DNA of 35,414 nt from an uncultured Oscillospiraceae bacterium (GTDB lineage Bacteria; Bacillota; Clostridia; Oscillospirales; Acutalibacteraceae), in assembly GCA_900540275.1 (NCBI GenBank), contig UQFO01000024.1, positions 1-35,414 on the forward strand, given 5' to 3'. Both the position numbers and the translations under genes were made by a program. Numbering within the stretch: the stretch's first letter is position 1; each line of letters begins with the position of its first letter. Under the pieces are notes generated by a model that worked only from the letters and a program-made list of their open reading frames with translations, searched no databases and had not been told where the DNA came from. Of the stretch, positions 28,648-35,414 are shown piece by piece.

Positions 28648-30459
28648 TTAATCGGAATCCAGTTTTAAAACCGCCATAAACGCGTCCTGCGGCACCTCCA
28701 CGCTGCCAAGCTGGCGCATCCGCTTCTTGCCTTCCTTCTGCTTTTCAAGCAGCTTCTTTTTACGGGAAATATCACCGCCGTAGCATTTGGCAAGAACGTC
28801 CTTGCGCATGGCCTTGACGGTTTCCCTTGCGATAATCCTGCCTCCAATGCACGCCTGGATGGGCACCTCGAATAGCTGCCTCGGGATTTTCTCCTTGAGC
28901 TTTTCCGCCATCTTGCGCGCACGCCCATACGCCTTGTCTTCGTGTATGATGAACGAGAGGGCGTCGACGATTTCTCCGTTTAGCATAATATCGAGCTTGA
29001 CGAGCTTCGACTGCGCATAGCCGTCGAGCTCATAGTCGAACGAAGCGTAGCCGCGTGTACGGGATTTCAGCGTATCGAAGAAATCGTAAATAATCTCCGC
29101 CAGCGGCAGCTCATAATGGATATCTACACGGTCAGCGTCGATGTATTTCATGTCCTTGAACACGCCGCGCCTGTCCTGGCAAAGCTCCATAATATTGCCG
29201 ACATACTCGCTTGGCGCATAAATATGCGCGTTTGTTATCGGCTCCTCCGCCATCTGTATCACGGAAGGGTCGGGATAATTGGTGGGGTTGTCTATCATTT
29301 CAACCGTACCGTCTGTTTTGGTAATCCGGAAGATTACGCTGGGCGCGGTGGTGATGAGGTCGAGGTTATATTCGCGCTCCAAACGCTCCTGGATAATTTC
29401 CATATGCAGCAGGCCCAAAAAGCCGCAGCGAAAGCCAAAGCCAAGCGCAATAGATGTTTCCGGTTCAAAGGAGAGGGACGCGTCGTTCAGCTTCAGCTTT
29501 TCAAGCGCGTCGCGCAAATCCGGGTATTTCGCGCCGTCGGTCGTATAAATACCGCAGAACACCATCGGCTGGACTTCGCGGTAGCCGGGCAGGGGCTCGG
29601 CGGCGGGGTTATCCGCCAGCGTAACGGTATCGCCGACCTTCGCGTCGCGCACCGATTTAATTGAAGCGGCGATATACCCGACCTCCCCGGCGGAAAGCCC
29701 GCCAGCCGGTTCCAGGCTCGTCGCGCGCAAAAAGCCGCACTCGACGACGGTAAATTCCGCCCCGGTCGCCATCAGGCGGATGGTATCGCCGGGCTTCACC
29801 TTTCCGTCCATCAAACGGATATATATGATAACGCCCTTATAGCTGTCGTAATAGGAATCGAATATCAACGCCTTAAGCGGCGCGCTTTCGTCTCCTTGCG
29901 GGGGCGGGACGTCCCGCACGACCTTCTCGAGCACCGCGCGGATATTGATTCCCGCCTTCGCGGACACCTGCGGCGCGTCCTGCGCCGGGATGCCAATCAC
30001 GTCCTCTATTTCATCGATTACGCGCTTAGGGTCGGCGCTTGGCAAATCGATTTTATTGACGACAGGGACGATTTCCAACCCGCCGTCTACCGCCAGATAG
30101 GTGTTTGCAAGCGTCTGCGCCTCTATTCCCTGTGACGCGTCGACGACGAGCACCGCGCCCTCGCACGCGGCAAGCGACCGCGACACCTCATAGTTGAAGT
30201 CCACATGGCCGGGCGTATCAATTAAATTAAAAATATATTCTTCGCCGTCGTCCGCCTGATACAGAAGCGAAACGGCATGCGCCTTTATGGTAATGCCGCG
30301 TTCACGCTCCAAATCCATATTATCGAGCAGCTGGTCCTCCATATCGCGGATGGCGACGGACTGCGTCTGCTCAAGGATGCGGTCGGCAAGCGTGCTTTTT
30401 CCGTGGTCTATATGCGCGATAATGCTGAAATTCCTGATTTTATCCTTTGGAAAGGACAT
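28648..30459 (-). CDS. lepA: Elongation factor 4 (LepA GTPase)
   Basis: 603 residues, the usual LepA length. The N-terminus MSFPKDKIRNFSIIAHIDHGKST holds the P-loop AHIDHGKST (15-23); RGITIK, DTPGHVDF and NKIDLP are the remaining G motifs. The LepA-specific C-terminal domain is present, with RQLFEVPIQACIGGRIIARE near its start and KCYGGDISRKKKLLEKQK at the end. It acts on ribosomes, assisting translation or 30S assembly. ATG 30459 is preceded by AGGTGATAGG. It lies 41 bp after nth and is probably cotranscribed with it. Confidence 0.98.
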   Translation of the reverse strand: MSFPKDKIRNFSIIAHIDHGKSTLADRILEQTQSVAIRDMEDQLLDNMDLERERGITIKAHAVSLLYQADDGEEYIFNLIDTPGHVDFNYEVSRSLAACEGAVLVVDASQGIEAQTLANTYLAVDGGLEIVPVVNKIDLPSADPKRVIDEIEDVIGIPAQDAPQVSAKAGINIRAVLEKVVRDVPPPQGDESAPLKALIFDSYYDSYKGVIIYIRLMDGKVKPGDTIRLMATGAEFTVVECGFLRATSLEPAGGLSAGEVGYIAASIKSVRDAKVGDTVTLADNPAAEPLPGYREVQPMVFCGIYTTDGAKYPDLRDALEKLKLNDASLSFEPETSIALGFGFRCGFLGLLHMEIIQERLEREYNLDLITTAPSVIFRITKTDGTVEMIDNPTNYPDPSVIQMAEEPITNAHIYAPSEYVGNIMELCQDRRGVFKDMKYIDADRVDIHYELPLAEIIYDFFDTLKSRTRGYASFDYELDGYAQSKLVKLDIMLNGEIVDALSFIIHEDKAYGRARKMAEKLKEKIPRQLFEVPIQACIGGRIIARETVKAMRKDVLAKCYGGDISRKKKLLEKQKEGKKRMRQLGSVEVPQDAFMAVLKLDSD

Positions 30460-30500
30460 AACCTATCACCTGTTTCTAAAAGTATCCATCCCTGACCGCC

Positions 30501-31136
30501 TTATTTTTTCCCGAGCGCCGTATCGCAGAACTCCCGCATACAGCACTGTTCACATCTGGGTTTTCTTGCGTCGCAGACCGCGCGGCCGTGCAGCACAAGC
30601 CGGTGGCAGAAATCGTTCGATTCCTCAGGCGGCAGCAGCTCCCGGAGGATTTTTTCTATCTTTCCCGCGTCCTTAATATTATGGAATCCAAGGCGCGAAG
30701 TAATACGGATACAGTGGGTGTCCACCACGACGGCGGGCTTCCCGTATATATCGCCGACGACGAGGTTCGCCGTTTTCCTGCCGATGCCGGGCAGCGTTGT
30801 AAGTTCCTCGATGGTATCGGGCACAACCCCGCCGAACTCCTCTTTGAGTTTACGGCACATCATGACGATATCCTTCGCTTTCGTTTTATAAAGCCCGCAG
30901 CTCTTAATATATTTTTCGACCTCTTCCACTTCCGCGCCAGCAAAATCATCCACAGTCGGGAACCGCTCAAATAAAGCGGGAGTCACCATATTGACACGCA
31001 GGTCCGTACATTGCGCGGCAAGGCGCGTCGCAATCAAAAGCTGCAGGGGGTCTGTATATGTCAGCGAACAAATTGAATCCGGGTATTCCTTTTTGAGCGC
31101 TTCAATGGCTAGGAGCGCCTTCTTCCTGTCAGTCAT
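30501..31136 (-). CDS. nth: Endonuclease III (DNA glycosylase/AP lyase)
   Basis: 211 residues, as in E. coli Nth. The helix-hairpin-helix LPGIGRKTA includes catalytic Lys121, and Asp139 lies in VVDTHCIR, both at the expected positions. The 4Fe-4S ligands Cys188, Cys195, Cys198 and Cys204 follow the exact C-x6-C-x2-C-x5-C spacing. It removes oxidised pyrimidines in base-excision repair. ATG 31136 is preferred over GTG 31145, which lies within the AGGTG ribosome site. A promoter is visible 46-74 bp upstream. Confidence 0.97.
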   Translation of the reverse strand: MTDRKKALLAIEALKKEYPDSICSLTYTDPLQLLIATRLAAQCTDLRVNMVTPALFERFPTVDDFAGAEVEEVEKYIKSCGLYKTKAKDIVMMCRKLKEEFGGVVPDTIEELTTLPGIGRKTANLVVGDIYGKPAVVVDTHCIRITSRLGFHNIKDAGKIEKILRELLPPEESNDFCHRLVLHGRAVCDARKPRCEQCCMREFCDTALGKK

Positions 31137-31181
31137 TTTTATCACCTGTCCTTTGGGGCGCCAATAGAGGCACCGAATTGT

Positions 31182-31210
31182 ATTTTATCACAAAACCTCC
31201 TGTTTGTCAG
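31182..31210 (-). promoter_or_regulatory. Promoter of nth-lepA
   Basis: On the minus strand CTGACA (31205-31210), 17 bp, TAAAAT (31182-31187); each hexamer has five of six consensus bases. Confidence 0.78.
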
Positions 31211-31288
31211 CACCCGCGCTTTATTTTCTTGCCGTGCTGTGATAAGATAAAATAGAAAATTCAGCCTTTTGGCAAGGGAGACCCTGTT

Positions 31289-32014
31289 ATGTATCAAAAT
31301 TATCTGTTTGACCTGTATGGCACGCTTGTTGACATCCATACAAACGAGAGGAAACCATACCTTTGGGAAAAAATGAGCGAGCTTTATGCGTTCCAGAGTG
31401 CGCCTTACGCACCGAAGGAATTAAAGGCCGCCTATCATGCCGAGGCAGCAAAGGAAAAGGAGCAGACAAAGAAAACGCATCCGGCTTTCAAGCATATCGA
31501 CATCCGGCTGGAGCACGTGTTTGCCCGGTTATACCAAAACAAAGGCGTAAGCGTAAGCGAAGAGCTGGCTTTATATACGGCGCAGGCGTTCCGCGCGATT
31601 TCCACGAAATATATCCGGCTGTATCCCGGTGCGCGGGAGCTGCTGTCCGGTTTAAAGGCTAACGGCAGGCGCGTTTACCTGCTGACAAACGCCCAGCGCT
31701 GCTTTACCGTGCCTGAGCTCCGCCTGCTCGATATTTATTCCCTGTTTGACGGGATTGTTATCTCCTCCGACGAGTACACCTGTAAGCCGGACAAAGCGTT
31801 CTATGAGACGATATTAAGCCGCTATGCCTTGAAACAGAACGAGACTATCATGATTGGCAACGATTATATTACCGATATCCGCGGTTCGTTTGAAGCGGGG
31901 CTCGACAGCTTGTACATCCACTCGAACCTTTCCCCAGAGGTGGAGGGAAAGCTTTTAAGCAAATACAGCGTAATGGATGGGGATGTGGGGCGAATAGGTG
32001 AACATATCTTGTGA
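31289..32014 (+). CDS. HAD-superfamily hydrolase (YjjG-like)
   Basis: 241 residues. Motif I is FDLYGTLVD with nucleophile Asp8 (the Tyr at 10 in place of the usual second Asp is typical of the YjjG-type branch), motif II Thr133 (LLTNA), motif III Lys166 (CKPDK) and motif IV Asp192/Asp196 (GNDYITDI). A helical cap domain lies at about 20-110. Likely a phosphatase for nucleotides or sugar phosphates; substrate is unknown. ATG 31289 follows AAGGGAG. Confidence 0.92.
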   Translation: MYQNYLFDLYGTLVDIHTNERKPYLWEKMSELYAFQSAPYAPKELKAAYHAEAAKEKEQTKKTHPAFKHIDIRLEHVFARLYQNKGVSVSEELALYTAQAFRAISTKYIRLYPGARELLSGLKANGRRVYLLTNAQRCFTVPELRLLDIYSLFDGIVISSDEYTCKPDKAFYETILSRYALKQNETIMIGNDYITDIRGSFEAGLDSLYIHSNLSPEVEGKLLSKYSVMDGDVGRIGEHIL

Positions 32015-32031
32015 TTTTTTAAAATAAATGA

Positions 32032-32066
32032 AAAAGGGAGATTCCAATGGAATCTCCCTTTTCTTA
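32032..32066. terminator. Terminator after the HAD hydrolase gene
   Basis: AAAAGGGAGATTCCA and TGGAATCTCCCTTTT form a near-perfect stem with a very small loop; T-rich tail on both strands. Confidence 0.92.
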
Positions 32067-32171
32067 TCCGACAAGCTATTGCAATATTATATTTTTCTGA
32101 TATATTTATATTATAGCTATATAAAATCTTTATATAATGAGGGTAAATTAAATAGAACGCAAGTAAATAAT

Positions 32172-32186
32172 GTGAATATTATTCAC
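32172..32186. promoter_or_regulatory. Palindrome upstream of the starch-binding protein gene
   Basis: GTGAATA-T-TATTCAC, a perfect inverted repeat 41-55 bp before the start codon, in an AT-rich 160-bp leader that also contains TATAAT at about 32132-32137. It may be an operator. Confidence 0.4.
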
Positions 32187-32226
32187 GTATAAATTCTTTT
32201 TTAGTTATGCATTAAGGAGGTAAATC

Positions 32227-34722
32227 ATGAAAAATTTTAAAAAAACTACATCTATTTTTCTCACAATACTGATTATTTGCGGTATTTTTTTGCTTCCCAG
32301 TCCGCTGAATGCCGATGCCGCAGGAACCAAAACGGTTTATGTCGAAGTTCCATCTTCCTGGGGGAAAGTATCATGCTATCTGTGGAATGACTCCGGCTCT
32401 TTTTCTCCCTGGCCCGGAACAGAAATGTCGCATGTCAAGGATCAAATTTACTGTTTTGATGTTCCGGAGGAAATGATAAACATTATTTTTTACAGCTCAA
32501 GCAGTCAAAGGACTTATGACCTTGTCATTCCTGGTGAAAATAAAATTTATAGAATTCAAAAAACAAGTTCAGGGTTCTCAACAGGAATATGGGAAGACTA
32601 CAGCGAGGACGGGAGCCCTTCCACCGAGCCTACAAATCCGGACCATCCTAAGACCGTTTATTTTAAAGCCCCGGAATCATGGAGTGAAATTTACTGTTAT
32701 GTCTGGAATGATAAAGGAAATTTACTGGCCTGGCCGGGAACGGTTATGAGCCCAGTTGCAGGGGACATTTATATGCTCGAGGTTCCCGCAGAGTATAATA
32801 ATATTATTTTTAATAATATAGCAAATCAGACCGCCAATTTGGTTATTCCGGGAACTGACTATATTTTCTGCCCGGCAAGCGCGGGCGGCAAAACAATTAC
32901 AGGCAGTTGGGTACTATATTCTGAGTATAAACCGCCTGCAGAGCCGGTACAGCCGTCAACAAAAGGAAGTACAATTTATTTTGAAGCGCCCGATAATTGG
33001 GACTCTCCCTATATTTTTGCTGCAAAAAACAATCTCGCCGCACCTCTTTTGGGGGAACCTATGTGTCGAGTAACTGAAAATATTTATTCCTACACACTGG
33101 AAGACGACATTTATTGGTTTGTATTCAGCAATAACGGTGCGCAGAAAACAAAATATATCAACTATGCAGGAAACAACATGGCCTATTCCTATAAAAATGA
33201 AACATGGTCCCGGTATCAATCGACGGAACCGTCCGGAACAATACCTATACTATTGAAAAAGCCAACCGCATGGGAAAACGCAACGCCATATGCCTATTTT
33301 TGGAACGGCAGTGATGTTCCAACCCTCTGGCCAGGATATGAAATGGAACATTTTAACGACGACTTGTACATCATACAGGTTCCTGCGAAATACACTAATA
33401 TTGTTTTCAGTAATCCCGAAACCCATCAGCAGACAGTTGATATATCTATTACCGATAACAACAACCATATTTTTATTTTAAATGGCGGAACAGTAAAAAG
33501 CAACAATACCTCTACGGGATATGTTTTTACCGGGACCTGGAATAAATCAGACTATTCTGTACCGCCATTTGAGGTTTATAAGGCGGATCGCGATTTGAAC
33601 AACCAAGTAATCTGGAACAGCTTATTTGCTTACGATATGCCATACAAGCTGATAGATGACGCTGCGGCTTCCGATGGATTATATAATAATCTGACAACTT
33701 TGTACCAAAAAATAGCCAACAAAAAATTCAGGGATCATCCGGAATATTTTTATGAAATTGTTATTTCAGACATTATTGTACAGCAGTGTAAGACGAGTGA
33801 ATTTTCCTCAAGAATCCAGGCGATAGAAGAGGATTCTGCCTTTACCTTGCTAAAAATTTTATCAAAGCTTATAAAACTGGAAGCAGGTCAGACACTAAAG
33901 GATATTAGCATCTCTTCTGTTGACCCAGCACTCATCAATACAGCTTTGCAGAATTACGAAAAAGCAACTGGGATAGCCGCCGCCGATACTATAAGCATCT
34001 TTACCTCTCTAAGAAGCCACTTAAAAACATTAAAAGATTTTATTGACAATTTTAGTAAATACAGCGCCGTTTCACGCGTTAGCAAAGAGAAACAGACAAT
34101 CATACATAGAATATCTGAGAAATGCACAATTCCGGAAATGAAAACCGCTCTGAACCATATGGAGCAAATGTTCAGTTCTTCGCCTTACGAGCAGTTTTTA
34201 CTTGCTTTTCAAAATAGCGCTGATAAAATATTTTGGGATTATCTAGAAAAAATCGTCACAACAGCATACCAGCCGCTTGGAATCCTTTCGCTGGCTAAGG
34301 ATGTCGGCGTTTTATTGTCTGACGGTTTATTTGCTACAGGAAATATCTCTGAAACTTATTTGCAAATACACGCTGTCACAAAGTTTGATAAATTACTAAA
34401 AGAAGTAACACTTGAACTAAAATCCTCTTACGTTTCAACTCTTCAAGAACAGGACGCTTTGTTACTCAATAACGCGATAGAGATGGTTTACGATACAACT
34501 GACTATGGTATTAACCTGACCCGGATATATACCGACAGCGTTCTCCAAGACAATATTGCTTCATGGGTGGATAGTATACTTGGAGGAAAAAATGAGGAAA
34601 CTCATAACAAGTTCACCTCATATCTTGATACTAGCAAAGGAATTGTTAAGACCAGCCGGAGTATATCAGATTCTCATAGGGACGATTACAAAGCACAATA
34701 CCACATTCAGGATGCTCTTTAG
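32227..34722 (+). CDS. Secreted protein with four tandem CBM26-like starch-binding modules and an unrecognised C-terminal domain
   Basis: 831 residues. A signal peptide occupies residues 1-31 (KKTTSIFLTILIICGIFLL, then ADAAG). Four repeats follow at about 35-126, 142-232, 247-331 and 340-443; repeats 1, 2 and 4 share an aromatic strand (VYVEVPSSW, VYFKAPESW), Y-x-WN, WPG-x-x-M and a VPxxYxNIIF-like strand, the pattern of CBM26 starch-binding modules. Repeat 3 has lost the WPG and the Y-x-W (APLLGEPM). From about 445 to 831 the protein is mainly helical with no catalytic motif that I recognise. ATG 32227 is preceded by AAGGAGGT. Its base composition is much richer in A+T than its neighbours and uses AGA, ATA and TTA codons often, suggesting horizontal acquisition. 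No cell-wall anchor motif is seen. Confidence 0.82.
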   Translation: MKNFKKTTSIFLTILIICGIFLLPSPLNADAAGTKTVYVEVPSSWGKVSCYLWNDSGSFSPWPGTEMSHVKDQIYCFDVPEEMINIIFYSSSSQRTYDLVIPGENKIYRIQKTSSGFSTGIWEDYSEDGSPSTEPTNPDHPKTVYFKAPESWSEIYCYVWNDKGNLLAWPGTVMSPVAGDIYMLEVPAEYNNIIFNNIANQTANLVIPGTDYIFCPASAGGKTITGSWVLYSEYKPPAEPVQPSTKGSTIYFEAPDNWDSPYIFAAKNNLAAPLLGEPMCRVTENIYSYTLEDDIYWFVFSNNGAQKTKYINYAGNNMAYSYKNETWSRYQSTEPSGTIPILLKKPTAWENATPYAYFWNGSDVPTLWPGYEMEHFNDDLYIIQVPAKYTNIVFSNPETHQQTVDISITDNNNHIFILNGGTVKSNNTSTGYVFTGTWNKSDYSVPPFEVYKADRDLNNQVIWNSLFAYDMPYKLIDDAAASDGLYNNLTTLYQKIANKKFRDHPEYFYEIVISDIIVQQCKTSEFSSRIQAIEEDSAFTLLKILSKLIKLEAGQTLKDISISSVDPALINTALQNYEKATGIAAADTISIFTSLRSHLKTLKDFIDNFSKYSAVSRVSKEKQTIIHRISEKCTIPEMKTALNHMEQMFSSSPYEQFLLAFQNSADKIFWDYLEKIVTTAYQPLGILSLAKDVGVLLSDGLFATGNISETYLQIHAVTKFDKLLKEVTLELKSSYVSTLQEQDALLLNNAIEMVYDTTDYGINLTRIYTDSVLQDNIASWVDSILGGKNEETHNKFTSYLDTSKGIVKTSRSISDSHRDDYKAQYHIQDAL

Positions 34723-34761
34723 CTGTATGATTGACATTTACGTCACCGTAAGATAAGAGGT

Positions 34762-34800
34762 AAGATGGGATAAGAGCGAACTGGCTCTGTTCCATCTTTC
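34762..34800 (+). terminator. Terminator after the starch-binding protein gene
   Basis: AAGATGG(G)A pairs with TCCATCTT, with an inner AGAGC/GCTCT stem, followed by TTTCCTC. Confidence 0.7.
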
Positions 34801-34932
34801 CTCACTATTATGGCCGCCTTCTATCTTCTATAAAACTAAGCAGCAGCTGTACCGCATAAGTTACCCGAAACGCCCTTTGTAAGAGAACATCAGCGAAATA
34901 CAAAATTTATAATCTCTTATATAAAACTGCAA

Positions 34933-34970
34933 AACAAAGCAAAAAAGGCAAGGACAAAAGTCCTTGCCTT
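34933..34970 (-). terminator. rRNA operon terminator (minus strand)
   Basis: AAGGCAAGGAC (34945-34955) and GTCCTTGCCTT (34960-34970) form a perfect 11-bp stem with an AAAA loop. On the minus strand the stem is followed by TTTTGCTTTG. The + strand also has a T-run. Between here and 34800 I see nothing recognisable. Confidence 0.9.
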
Positions 34971-35087
34971 GATTTTTTAATAAAATCTGCGCCCTAAAAA
35001 CCGAATAAAGAAAGGGAAGAAAAGGAGATGTAAAGAAGGGATGTGGTTGATGTAAATCACTAACGCGCTTTCCCAAGTATAACTCTA

Positions 35088-35414
<327 letters not shown>

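Noticed and set aside
28621..28650. 10-codon ORF behind AAAGGAGG
   Set aside because: The ribosome-like GGAGGA is one arm of the lepA terminator hairpin; the frame is probably accidental.

Overview
The window looks like a complete short-read contig from a Gram-positive, spore-forming Clostridia-type bacterium, most likely an Oscillospiraceae/Ruminococcaceae-like gut organism. The reasons are a spoIIID and a ytaF homologue, a CIRCE-controlled hrcA-grpE-dnaK-dnaJ-prmA operon, a Firmicutes-type LexA box, strong GGAGG ribosome sites, frequent TTG starts and a moderately GC-rich coding style. Both ends are assembly artefacts or breakpoints. Bases 1-43 are an Illumina TruSeq adapter with its index, not genomic DNA, and the right end stops inside a 23S rRNA gene, a typical repeat break. 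No tRNA, CRISPR array, insertion sequence or phage gene was recognised.

Left part (44-8911, all + strand): the C-terminal part of a YfhO-family membrane protein; an Asp/Glu racemase; the sporulation regulator SpoIIID; an Old Yellow Enzyme-type reductase with a C-terminal Cys cluster; a response regulator / sensor kinase / membrane-anchored HtrA protease unit that resembles a secretion or envelope stress module; and a DUF554 membrane protein.

Middle (9145-22424): lexA on the minus strand, with a promoter overlapped by a LexA-box match, is divergent from a three-gene unit (DUF2975 membrane protein, small XRE-type regulator, DUF4173 membrane protein) whose promoter spacer holds a perfect 17-bp palindrome. 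Then come, on the minus strand, the class I heat-shock operon hrcA-grpE-dnaK-dnaJ, prmA, an acidic-tailed membrane protein and an Mrp-type Fe-S carrier ATPase. Two small related membrane proteins, ytaF, rpsT and an unlisted 49-residue membrane peptide follow on the + strand.

Right part (22532-35414): a NapH-like ferredoxin membrane protein and a GNAT acetyltransferase; then gtrA-type and GT2 glycosyltransferase genes divergent from a complete yfhO-type gene, which together match the three-component (CsbB/GtcA/YfhO-type) wall-polymer glycosylation system; lepA and nth; a HAD phosphatase; and an AT-rich gene for a secreted protein with four tandem CBM26-like starch-binding modules followed by about 385 residues of unrecognised helical sequence. 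That last gene is the best candidate for something undescribed. The window ends with the 3' part of a 23S rRNA gene on the minus strand, with no 5S gene visible before its terminator.
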